Shown piece after piece: positions 7,731 through 15,700 of a DNA stretch of 64,000 nt. Source of the stretch: Xenorhabdus kozodoii (GTDB lineage: Bacteria; Pseudomonadota; Gammaproteobacteria; Enterobacterales; Enterobacteriaceae); NCBI RefSeq assembly GCF_002632875.1, contig NZ_NJCX01000009.1, forward strand, positions 1 through 64,000, written 5' to 3'. Numbering within the stretch: position 1 is the stretch's first letter; each line of letters opens with the position of its first letter. The notes beneath the pieces were generated by a model. That model was not told where the DNA came from. It worked only from the letters and a program-made list of their open reading frames with translations, and did not search any database. Made by a program: the position numbers and the translations under genes.

Positions 7731-8369
7731 ATGAGTTATTCAAAGATTGATATAGAGCACTGGGATAGAAAAACGCATTTCTTGTATTACCGTAATGCCG
7801 CGCAATGCGGGTTTAGTCTAACAACAAAAATTGATATTACCCATCTGTTATCGTTATTGGTAGAGAAACGATATAAATTCTATCCAACTATGATTTATTT
7901 AATATCAAAAGTTGTAAATTCTTACCCTGAGTTCAGGATGGCTATAAAAAACGAAGAATTAATTGTGTGGGATAGTGTCAATCCTGCGTATACAATCTTT
8001 CATAAGGAAGCAGAAACATTCTCATCGATTTGGACTGAGTTTAATTCTAATCTGACAGAGTTTATGGAAAGCTATATTGCTGATTATGAAATCTACAAAG
8101 ATGATATTTGCTTTTTTTCTAAACCAGAACTACCTGAAAATCATTTTCATATATCATCATTGCCGTGGGTGAATTTTGATGGATTTAATTTAAATGTTGC
8201 GAATTTTACGGATTATTTCCCACCCATATTTACAATGGGAAAATTCTCCAAAAATGGAAGTCGAGTTCAGTTACCTTTGGCAATTCAGGTACATCATGCT
8301 GTTTGTGACGGTTTCCATGTTGGGCGTGTTATTAATAAATTACAAGAGTTATGTGATAATTTTAGTTAA
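7731..8369 (+). CDS. cat: Chloramphenicol acetyltransferase (type A)
   Basis: A 212-residue enzyme, the family length, that acetylates the 3-hydroxyl of chloramphenicol from acetyl-CoA as a cytoplasmic trimer. The catalytic motif VHHAVCDGFH gives His189 as general base and Asp192 as the structural Asp. The N-terminus IDIEHWDRKTHF and the YPTMIYLISKVVNS, SLPWVNFDGFNL segments are all family-typical. Expression is probably drug-inducible through the leader ORF and hairpin immediately upstream. A strong terminator follows. It sits in a mobile-DNA-rich stretch but with no transposon ends around it; base composition is AT-rich like the neighbours. Confidence 0.95.
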   Translation: MSYSKIDIEHWDRKTHFLYYRNAAQCGFSLTTKIDITHLLSLLVEKRYKFYPTMIYLISKVVNSYPEFRMAIKNEELIVWDSVNPAYTIFHKEAETFSSIWTEFNSNLTEFMESYIADYEIYKDDICFFSKPELPENHFHISSLPWVNFDGFNLNVANFTDYFPPIFTMGKFSKNGSRVQLPLAIQVHHAVCDGFHVGRVINKLQELCDNFS

Positions 8370-8422
8370 AGTTAGCTAAATTATTTATGATTTCGATATG
8401 AGATTAGACCGTAAATATCCTA

Positions 8423-8458
8423 ATAACCATCAGTTAACACTGATGGTTATTTGTTTTT
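8423..8458 (+). terminator. Rho-independent terminator of cat
   Basis: ATAACCATCAG-TTAACA-CTGATGGTTAT followed by TTGTTTTT, 54 nt past the cat stop. Confidence 0.85.
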
Positions 8459-8563
8459 AGATGGATCTCTATGTTAATATTTCTTTCATTTATTTCTGTT
8501 GTAGGTGACCTGATTAGGGTCACCTACATAGATTGGTCGAGTTTTATAATATTTAAAAAAATA

Positions 8564-9337
8564 TTATTTTCCGGTTAAATCGATAGCAGGATCATCGGGT
8601 ATATGGTTTTTATTAATACGCTGATGTAAACCAAAATCATCTGAGTCGTTTTCCATAGAGAATAGATCATATCCTTTCTGAATATAATTATTTTCAATAC
8701 CCATCCAATTGGCAATGCCGTCTACTAGCATTAAACCGGATTTGAAAACCTTATATTGTGTTCTATGAGTATCATCGCTGGATACCTTCAATAAAGGAAT
8801 GTCGTAATGCCTTTTGCTTTCTCGGCTATTATTAAAGACGATTTTTTCGTCAATCTCTCTATGAGCTAGTCCATGATCTGCGAAATAAATCATGGAATAA
8901 CTTCGACCTGAAATTTTGTAATTTTCGGATAAAACTTTGTTAATTTTACTTAATATTTCATCTGTTTTCTGTATTGAAGCGATATAGCATGATAAGTAAT
9001 CATATTTTTTATCTTTGACTTGAATTATGCGGTGGTAATCCCCACTTTTTAAGAAAAACGTGTAATCACTTTTATCAGCAATTGCTGATACTGGTGTATC
9101 ATAATAACCTAAATAACCCTGGTTAGATAACCAATAAGTACTGATGCCTGCTGACTTAACTAAATCAATTAACCCAAGGCTGTAATCTGGTTCCCAATTC
9201 TTTTTATTTGATTTAGTCAACATCAGTCGTAAAGAAGATACGGTATTTGTTCCTCCACTGGTAAAGCCATCGATTATTACACCATGGGTTTTATCCATAA
9301 ATGGTGTATTTTTTAGATGGCAATAAAAGTTGTGATA
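8564..9337 (-). pseudogene. Phosphoethanolamine transferase (sulfatase-type), N-terminally truncated
   Basis: Residues resemble the soluble catalytic domain of EptA/CptA-type enzymes. SGGTNTVSSLRL corresponds to the loop of the nucleophilic Thr, YWLSNQG to the mid-domain, and MIYFADHGLAHRE to the metal-binding D-H. The membrane domain and the first metal ligands are absent. The frame stays open upstream of the first Met (KNTPFMDK) until it meets the 105-bp repeat at 9338-9442. The repeat, or a deletion associated with it, appears to have cut the gene, and beyond it no further part is found. Confidence 0.75.
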
Positions 9338-9442
9338 TATACCCGTCGCCTTTCAAGATGCGTTTTATATCTCCCCGCGCAGCGGGGAGATATAAACACT
9401 CCCGTTGGTTTGCAAACTGCAACTTGAAGTTGGATTGGTATA
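9338..9442. repeat. 105-bp palindromic repeat (MITE-like), copy 1
   Basis: Starts TATACC and ends GGTATA, with the central palindrome ATCTCCCCGC-GCA-GCGGGGAGAT. The outer arms read CTTTCAAGATGCG and AACTTGAAGTTGGA. It adjoins the broken phosphoethanolamine-transferase relic. Confidence 0.85.
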
Positions 9443-9591
9443 GGTCATAATAGTAAGATTTTTATGTTCTTTTTATAACCAGTATAGTGAACAGATCAGA
9501 CTAATTATAAGGTGTTTTCCTGTTATAAAGGGTATTAACCGTCACTATTATGTGGTGTATTTGTCAAAAAATAGACGGTCAATGACTGTTT

Positions 9592-10308
9592 TTAGGGCAA
9601 TTTCCTTATTTTCGCATCCACAACCACGCCAACAATATGTACATGCTTGTTAAGCGGGATCATATTGTATTGAGGGTTCAATGGCTTTAAAAACGCATCA
9701 TATCCTTCTGTAATCAGTTGCTTGAAAGTCAGTTCTTTCTCTCCATCGAGTTTTGCTACGACTAATTTGTTAGGCGTTGGCTTAATTTCTGGATCAACTA
9801 GAATGATCATACCTTGCGGTATGCTTAGTGGTCCATTCGGCGATACCATTGAATCACCTTTTACTTCCAGCCAAAAAGCACGTTGTGAACATTCAGCACT
9901 GGTTTCGTATGACTTTTCAGTGGGGCTTATTTGGTATTGTGATGCAGGATCTTCGCACCAATCGCCGGCATTTACCCAGTCCAATAGTGGGTATTGCTTG
10001 TGAGAGAGTAAATAGCGGGCAAATCCCTCATTATCATCGTCGAGAACGGAGATGAGTTCTCTCGCTTGTTTATCCAGCGACGGGCTGAAATCTGCAATTT
10101 TAACTTTCAATTTTTTGGCAAAAAAGATCGCCATCTCCAGGTTAAGGGGGTTTTTCCCGTTGAGATAGTGTGAAATTGCACCTTGTGTCTTGCCTATTTC
10201 TTCTGCAAGCGTTTCTTGAGTGATACCAAGCTGATCTTTTTTGGACTCAAATATCTCTTTTAAACGCGCGGCTTCTGCAAGTTGTTCTGTTGTGAGTTTC
10301 TTTTTCAT
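9592..10308 (-). CDS. CI-type repressor, HTH plus S24 autoprotease
   Basis: 238 residues. An HTH_3 domain lies at about 28-55 (TQETLAEEIGKTQGAISHYL). A LexA/CI autoproteolysis domain follows, with a cleavage site Ala114-Gly115 in WVNAGDW, nucleophile Ser153 in KGDSM and general base Lys196 in LTFKQL, so all elements for RecA-stimulated self-cleavage are present. It is transcribed divergently from a Cro gene across three operators. No head, tail or replication genes of a lambdoid phage are nearby, so it is an immunity relic or a domesticated DNA-damage switch. Confidence 0.9.
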   Translation of the reverse strand: MKKKLTTEQLAEAARLKEIFESKKDQLGITQETLAEEIGKTQGAISHYLNGKNPLNLEMAIFFAKKLKVKIADFSPSLDKQARELISVLDDDNEGFARYLLSHKQYPLLDWVNAGDWCEDPASQYQISPTEKSYETSAECSQRAFWLEVKGDSMVSPNGPLSIPQGMIILVDPEIKPTPNKLVVAKLDGEKELTFKQLITEGYDAFLKPLNPQYNMIPLNKHVHIVGVVVDAKIRKLP

Positions 10309-10318
10309 GCCCTCATTT

Positions 10319-10383
10319 TAATACCATCGCTATTAAAATGTTAAATACTAAAAGTATTGATAAATTTAGTACTTTGGGTATTA
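10319..10383. promoter_or_regulatory. Three-operator region between cI and cro
   Basis: Three 17-bp imperfect palindromes of one pattern: TAATACCATCGCTATTA (10319-10335), AAATACTAAAAGTATTG (10343-10359) and TAGTACTTTGGGTATTA (10367-10383). Their centres at 10327, 10351 and 10375 are exactly 24 bp apart, like the right operator of phage lambda. Confidence 0.8.
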
Positions 10384-10407
10384 TTCAGGGAGAGAAGGAG
10401 GAAAGGT

Positions 10408-10608
10408 ATGGAAAAAATCCCACTATCAGAATATGTAAGATTAAATGGCCAAACCAAAGCAGCACGTTTGGTGGGCGTCCATCAAACGGCGATCAGCAAG
10501 GCATTGCGTTCGGGGCGTAAAATATTTTTGATTCGCCAGGAGGATGGAACCTACAAGGCAGAAGAATGCCGACCGTTCCCCAGCCAAAAGCAGGAGTATT
10601 GTGAATAG
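10408..10608 (+). CDS. Cro-type regulator
   Basis: 66 residues from the ATG at 10408, preceded by an AGAAGGAGGAAAGGT ribosome site. LSEYVRLNGQTKAARLVGVH plus QTAISKALRSGRKIFL align along the whole length with lambda Cro (its [20 protein letters not shown] region), and the tail CRPFPSQK matches the Cro C-terminus. It should compete with the divergent CI for the three shared operators. Confidence 0.9.
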   Translation: MEKIPLSEYVRLNGQTKAARLVGVHQTAISKALRSGRKIFLIRQEDGTYKAEECRPFPSQKQEYCE

Positions 10609-10714
10609 CGAAGATATCAGGAGTATGATTAATTCGTCTCTATTATAGATTAAACTTAATTATCTCACTGATTTTATTAAAGTGTTTTTTGTGTATATTG
10701 CTGGGGAAGAAAAC

Positions 10715-11167
10715 GTGAACTCTAACATTGGTCATTACTTCAGAGCGATAGGGAGCATTTTGGATATTATGCCCGCAAATGATTACCGCGATGCCTTAGA
10801 TGCTGGTTCGTTAGATGAACATTTACTTGAAAATAAAGAGATATCTCATTGTCTTGATGCGTTTCCATCCCCTGAAATATTAAAAAGTTATGAGTCAATT
10901 TTACCAGGTTACGCTGAAAGGGTGTTTGCTCTCAGAGAGAAAGAGCAGGTTTTTCAACATGAAAGGCAGAATAAAGCGTTGGAAGGATTGATCAGCAGAG
11001 AGAGAAGAGGCCAATGGATGGGCTTTTTCATTACGATATTTATCTTAATTATCGCGACTGTTTTTGCATTTAGAGGAGAAATGTTATTTGCGGGGACTTT
11101 AATCACCATTGATTTGGTCGGGTTAGTTTCTGTCTTTGTTATTGGTCGAAAATTAAACATTAAATAA
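10715..11167 (+). CDS. DUF2335-like membrane protein
   Basis: About 150 residues from a GTG at 10715 with GGGGAAG upstream (a longer frame from 10682 lacks a ribosome site). The amphipathic helix EILKSYESILPGYAERVFALREKEQ and the Arg-rich joint before two C-terminal transmembrane helices (MGFFITIFILIIATVFAF and AGTLITIDLVGLVSVFVI) match the DUF2335 layout. Function unknown. It follows cro in the same direction with a 106-nt gap and could be under the same control. Confidence 0.7.
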   Translation: MNSNIGHYFRAIGSILDIMPANDYRDALDAGSLDEHLLENKEISHCLDAFPSPEILKSYESILPGYAERVFALREKEQVFQHERQNKALEGLISRERRGQWMGFFITIFILIIATVFAFRGEMLFAGTLITIDLVGLVSVFVIGRKLNIK

Positions 11168-11421
11168 TTTCAGAATAATATTAAATTTTATCTTGGAAAC
11201 ACGTAACTACCCTATCAGGGCTAATACTATTAAATAATTAATAATTGTAGCCTAATCAATTTATTCTGTTATAGAAAAAGAAATAAATAGTTATTATTCT
11301 GTGCCTAACGAATATTTTTCAGGGCTATTTATATCCAATTAATTTCAAGTTACACTGCAAACAATCAAGCAATGACTTGAAGTATTCATGGGATACCCCT
11401 ATCTGCTAAAGGAATCTAATT
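11168..11421. other. Intergenic region with a degenerate repeat copy
   Basis: 11328-11395 holds TATATCCAATTAATTTCAAG at one end and GACTTGAAGTATTCATGGGATA at the other, recognisable as eroded ends of the 105-bp repeat with its middle deleted. Nothing else is supported. Confidence 0.45.
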
Positions 11422-12177
11422 TTGTCTGATTCAGTCCTATTTTCTGCAATAAAAAGGCCAGAGGCTGGCGTGCAACTGGTATTTTTTCATCATGCCGGAG
11501 GATCTAGTTTTTCCTACATTGAGTTGGCTCACAAGTTATCGGCATTTATTGAAGTTTATTGCTTGGAGCTTGCGGGCAGGGGAATGCGTGTTACAGAGCC
11601 TTTTCAGGTGGATGGTGAAATTGTTTTGTCCGATATCCTTGCTGCAATAAAGCAATTAAGGTTAGGGGAGGATAAACCTTTATTACTGTTTGGACACAGT
11701 TTGGGGGCAGAGCTGGCTTATCAGGTTGCTTGTAGGCTTGAGAATGAATTACCAGAAAAGCAGTTAGCCCTCGTTATCTCTGCCCGTGGTTTTAATGATC
11801 CTGAAGGCTGCATAAATAAGCCATTTGAGGAATACTCTGACTCTTATGTCCTGAATATCCTTGAACAATGTGAAGGGACACCGGCAAATGTTCTTGCTAA
11901 TCCTGCATTGCGTAATTATGTGATCAAGACGATGAAAAACGATTTAATTCTATTGGATTCCTTGTCTCGATTACCTAAGGCGAAGTTAAATATCCCTACC
12001 TGTGTGATAGGAGGAGACAGGGATAATCGAGTTTCTGTTTCTCGGTTGGCAGAATGGTCGCAAGTGCTACCTGTACCCATAGAACAACAGATTTTCACAG
12101 GAGGGCATTTTTATTTGTTCAAAAATAATGAGATAGTTTCCTGGATCGAAAAACAGGCCAGAAAACTCGCAGGATAA
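11422..12177 (+). CDS. Type II thioesterase (GrsT/RifR-like)
   Basis: 251 residues, alpha/beta hydrolase fold. FFHHAGGSSFSY is the oxyanion loop typical of type II thioesterases, Ser93 lies in GHSLGAELAY, the acid is in GGDRD (199-201) and His229 is in GGHFYL. ELAGRGMR is also family-typical. Such enzymes remove misprimed acyl groups from carrier proteins of non-ribosomal peptide or polyketide synthases. The start is TTG at 11422 behind AAAGGA. No synthetase gene is in the window, so it either serves a distant cluster or is a leftover of one. Confidence 0.85.
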   Translation: MSDSVLFSAIKRPEAGVQLVFFHHAGGSSFSYIELAHKLSAFIEVYCLELAGRGMRVTEPFQVDGEIVLSDILAAIKQLRLGEDKPLLLFGHSLGAELAYQVACRLENELPEKQLALVISARGFNDPEGCINKPFEEYSDSYVLNILEQCEGTPANVLANPALRNYVIKTMKNDLILLDSLSRLPKAKLNIPTCVIGGDRDNRVSVSRLAEWSQVLPVPIEQQIFTGGHFYLFKNNEIVSWIEKQARKLAG

Positions 12178-12232
12178 ATCTAATCGACTCGCCAAGCCGT
12201 AATTTAATCGATAACGCAATAATGGAAAAGCA

Positions 12233-13060
12233 ATGCCCAAATATCAAGAAAAGAAAATCACAGTTAATGATGCCCAATTGGTGTATCTTCATAATCATGA
12301 GAATAACAAAACCCCCTTATTGTTTCTGCATGGGGCGTTGGCTGACAGTTATATGTGGAGTCAACATCTAATTGAGCTGGAAGATACGGTGTCGCCAATG
12401 GCTTTGAGTTTACGCCATTTTGGCGGTTCTTCAAAAGTCGGTAATTTTGGTATTGAAACCCACGCTAATGATGTTATTGCAGTTATCCGAAAAATGAATT
12501 GTTCTTCGTTACATCTGGTTGCATGGTCTTATGGTGCTGATGTCGCATTATTGGCAGTATTAAAAGCGCCTGAATTATTTCGTAGCCTTTTTCTTTATGA
12601 GCCTGGATATCCATCTCATTTAACTGAGGATGATTTAGCACTATTTATGGCGGATGCCCAGGCTATGTTTGGTCCTTTATTTGCAGCAACAGGGATAAGA
12701 AAATTGCCTGAGATGGTAGAAATTCTGATTGAGGGTTCAGGAAATCGGAAAGGTTATTTTGCATCACAACCTGAAGCTGTGCGTATGGTACAATTAGCTC
12801 AGGCAGATACGGTAATTAAGCAATTGGATCAGAAAGAGAGACCAGATATAAACGTCAATGCTCTAGCGACAATAAAATTGCCTGTGCATATTGCTTACGG
12901 TGAATACTCTCGCCCGTTATTTCAACTTGTTAGTGCGTCAGCGGCAAGAAATATTCCTAATTGCCAATCGGAAATTGTCACAAGGGTAACGCATATGTTT
13001 CCTATAGAGCAACCCGCTGCTTTCAGTGCAAGGATAAAGAATTTTATTCGGGGTGTATGA
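12233..13060 (+). CDS. Alpha/beta hydrolase
   Basis: 275 residues. HGALADSYMW forms the oxyanion region, Ser99 lies in the elbow AWSYGAD and His254 in THMFPIEQP. The place of the acid carries YGEYSRP, so Glu rather than Asp may be used. It follows the thioesterase by 55 nt on the same strand, probably in one transcript. Substrate unknown; the sequence is nearest to small-molecule esterases and C-C hydrolases. Confidence 0.75.
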   Translation: MPKYQEKKITVNDAQLVYLHNHENNKTPLLFLHGALADSYMWSQHLIELEDTVSPMALSLRHFGGSSKVGNFGIETHANDVIAVIRKMNCSSLHLVAWSYGADVALLAVLKAPELFRSLFLYEPGYPSHLTEDDLALFMADAQAMFGPLFAATGIRKLPEMVEILIEGSGNRKGYFASQPEAVRMVQLAQADTVIKQLDQKERPDINVNALATIKLPVHIAYGEYSRPLFQLVSASAARNIPNCQSEIVTRVTHMFPIEQPAAFSARIKNFIRGV

Positions 13061-13180
13061 TTTAAGTGATAGCCACTTTATGATGTGGTACACGATTATT
13101 GGCTTACCTCTGTTACAATCTATTAATAATGAGATATTTTATATCAATGGATGGATAAGTGATCAAATAGGAGAAAGTGA

Positions 13181-13783
13181 GTGATGTCAGGAAAAATAAG
13201 CGTTCAAGGTCCGTTTTTTGGCAAAAAAATAGTGATTGTTCATGGATATACTGCTTCACCTTCATCACATTGGTTTCCTTGGTTAAAAGAGAAACTGACT
13301 GAACAAGGCGCAGAAGTTATCATACCAGCAATGCCTGAAACATTACCCCCTAAACCTGAAACTTGGGCTAATATATTGATGGATATTGTACCTGAGGCGG
13401 ACAACGATTCAATTTTCATTGGCCATAGTCTCGGTTGTATCACGCTATTACGGCATTTAGAAGCGATACGCTCCCGGCAACTTCATATTGGTGGATATAT
13501 TTTAGTCTCTGGATTTGACTCTCCTCAAATTAATTTACCCGAATTGGCGCCCTTTACTGCCAATCCGTTAGACTACGTTTTCTTACGTGAAATAACTCAA
13601 CACCGTATTTCGCTTATTTCTTCTGATGATAGAATTGTTTCTCCGCAATCTTCCCAGGCTTTGGCTCATTCTTTACAAACAGAGGTCATTAATATTGCTA
13701 ATGGTGGGCATTTCCTTGATAGGGATGGATTCACTTGTTTGTTGCCTGTTTATACCATCCTGGAAAATATGCTGCTGGAATAA
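13181..13783 (+). CDS. RBBP9/YdeN-family serine hydrolase
   Basis: 200 residues, the length of the family. IVHGYTASPSSHWFPWLKE is the characteristic first loop, Ser83 lies in IGHSLGC, Asp150 in SSDDRIV and His177 in GGHFLD. Cytoplasmic, no signal. The third alpha/beta hydrolase in a row, each of a different subfamily, hence not tandem duplicates. The ATG at 13181 is followed by a second in-frame ATG at 13184, which has the better GGAGAAAGTG spacing. Confidence 0.8.
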   Translation: MMSGKISVQGPFFGKKIVIVHGYTASPSSHWFPWLKEKLTEQGAEVIIPAMPETLPPKPETWANILMDIVPEADNDSIFIGHSLGCITLLRHLEAIRSRQLHIGGYILVSGFDSPQINLPELAPFTANPLDYVFLREITQHRISLISSDDRIVSPQSSQALAHSLQTEVINIANGGHFLDRDGFTCLLPVYTILENMLLE

Positions 13784-14599
13784 GTATATACCAATCTAAC
13801 TTCAAGATGCGTGTGATTTATTTTCTATTTGAGAGAGTGGACACTCTCTCAAAAACAAAATACCCATTTAAAACATTATACTATTTTAGCATTATGAATT
13901 AGATGCGAAATGGCGATTGATTTAGTGCCTGAGTTTGGGTAAGAAATTATCCGTTAGGAAAAAACAGAAAACTCTTCAATGGGTCACAGGCCAAGTTATA
14001 GTGCGGAACTTAATTTTCGTTGTCAGTGTTAGTCAGATAACCTTAAATCACATTAATGGTTTTGGTGTCATTATGTAATGTGTAATGACATTTTTTATAA
14101 AAATCAATGGATGTTATTTTTCTTTCTATTGTTTTTTGATAATTAAAGTAAATAAGCTAATGTGATATTATTTCTTTTGCTATTGATGGAAAAATGTCTG
14201 ATTTAGACTAAAATTTATAGATATCTAATAAAGTAAAAACTAATTTTTTATAAATGCTTATTGTTGATTTGGTTCATTTACAGGGGATTATAATTTTACT
14301 CTTATCTTACATTATGATGTGAAAACATAAATTAAATTTCTTAAATATGACGTTCTTATTTCATGTTTTCATTAAATTATACAAACGAGGCCAATAACAA
14401 GTAGTGGGCGAAGTTAATTATAACTCAATGAATTATATATACCAATCCAACGTCAAGTTGCAGCCTGCAAGACAATGTGAGTGTTGATGTTTCCCCGCTG
14501 CGCGGGGAAATATCAGGCGCATCTTGAAAGGCGATGGGCATAGTTGAGTTGGCTTTAAGTCTGTTTTGTTTAAGTGTTTGAATATGAGGGACTATTATT
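13784..14599. other. Gene-free AT-rich region with repeat copies
   Basis: No coding sequence is supported. 13788-13828 is one end of the 105-bp repeat (TATACCAATCTAACTTCAAG) without its other half. 13829-14437 is AT-rich with no structure I can name. A complete copy follows at 14438-14542. Confidence 0.6.
14438..14542. repeat. 105-bp palindromic repeat, copy 2
   Basis: TATACCAATCC..GGGCATA with the central palindrome TTTCCCCGC-TGC-GCGGGGAAA. The right end is decayed (GGGCATA for TGGTATA). 57 bp upstream of a secreted-protein gene. Confidence 0.8.
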
Positions 14600-15250
14600 A
14601 TGAAAAATATTAAATTAATTCCACATGGCGTATTCAATTTATTTGTTTTAATGCTATTATCCACAATATCAACCTCAGTGTTTTCTTCAGCAGAACATCC
14701 AATAACCATTAATAATCAAACAAATTACACAATAACAGTATACTCGCCTCCATCCTATGGGCGTTGTACATATAAACCACGAGAAGGCGAACCCGATTTC
14801 ATAACAGTAGCTCCAGGACAAAAAGGTGTTTTTATTTGGGAGGATAAAGATGGTTTTGGGCCTTGCTTCTTTGAGGAAAAATTTACCTCTTTTAAGTTCA
14901 TTACACAGGATAATAAATTGTTGTGGACTGGCCGTATTGGCATGATAGAACAAAAAGATGGGTATATTGATCCACCTTATTTTTATGGATTATTTTACTC
15001 CAAACAGTATTGTCCGGCACGTTTAGAGGAGCTGACCCCAACATCAGATGGCGCACCACCTCCCTTTTTTATCCAAGCCTCCTTCAATTCGACTCCGATA
15101 CCGATAGGGCCTCTTTATGATATGTATAATTATAGAGCAGAAACTATGCACGAATCGAACAGTGGCTGGGCTATTACTCTCACTCAGCCACCTGAAGGAA
15201 CATATCTTCATGATGCAGGTGATCCTGAATATTGGACTTGCTACGACTAA
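14600..15250 (+). CDS. Secreted beta-rich protein, unknown
   Basis: 216 residues. The signal peptide is Lys-rich followed by a long hydrophobic core and a cut near STSVFSSA-EHP. The mature part begins ITINNQTNYTITVYS and contains VAPGQKGVFIW, a pattern of beta-sandwich proteins, plus five cysteines (RCT, PCF, YCP and a final TCYD among them). It is bracketed by repeat copies at 14438 and 15410, so the unit may have travelled as a block. No family recognised. The start is preceded by GAGGGACTATT. Confidence 0.7.
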   Translation: MKNIKLIPHGVFNLFVLMLLSTISTSVFSSAEHPITINNQTNYTITVYSPPSYGRCTYKPREGEPDFITVAPGQKGVFIWEDKDGFGPCFFEEKFTSFKFITQDNKLLWTGRIGMIEQKDGYIDPPYFYGLFYSKQYCPARLEELTPTSDGAPPPFFIQASFNSTPIPIGPLYDMYNYRAETMHESNSGWAITLTQPPEGTYLHDAGDPEYWTCYD

Positions 15251-15700
15251 TTGATAATAAGCGCTTTTATACCTAATAGATTGAAAAATACAGTGTAATA
15301 GCAAGGACGGATCCCCAAGGGCATAGATAACTTTGTTCTTGGGGTAAGGGATCTTTATAAATATCAGAGTCTCACTATTATAAAACGGTATTTAGGGGGA
15401 TATTAACTATATACCAATCTAACTTCAAGATGCGTGTGATTTCTCCCCGCGAAGCGGGGAGAAATCAAGTTTCATATAGTGTTGTAAATTGCAACTTGAA
15501 GTTTAATGCGTATAAAGACCAGTGAGTTATTTTAAATATGCTTCATCGGCTATGAGGTTTGACTATCATTTAAAATCTGGACAGTATAAGTCGTATTTTT
15601 ATCGATAAGTGAAGATATTATTGCTTTATTGCTTGCAGTGTTTAAACTGTTCACCCCTGAATGCACACCTTAAAGTACACGAATTGAAATACATAAAATT
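15251..15700. other. Intergenic region with hairpin and repeat
   Basis: A CCCCAAG..CTTGGGG hairpin at about 15313-15346 may end the secreted-protein transcript. Repeat copy 3 fills 15410-15514. The remainder should hold the promoter of the LysR gene, but no clear box is seen. Confidence 0.5.
15410..15514. repeat. 105-bp palindromic repeat, copy 3 (subtype B)
   Basis: TATACCAATCTAACTTCAAG ... GAAGTTTAATGCGTATA with centre ATTTCTCCCCGC-GAA-GCGGGGAGAAAT. Almost identical to the copy at 60273-60377, defining a second subtype distinct from copies 1, 6 and 7. Confidence 0.85.

Noticed and set aside
8501..8527. GTAGGTGACC..GGTCACCTAC hairpin as a terminator of the transferase relic
   Set aside because: It has a good stem but no U-tract on either strand; may be structural or incidental.
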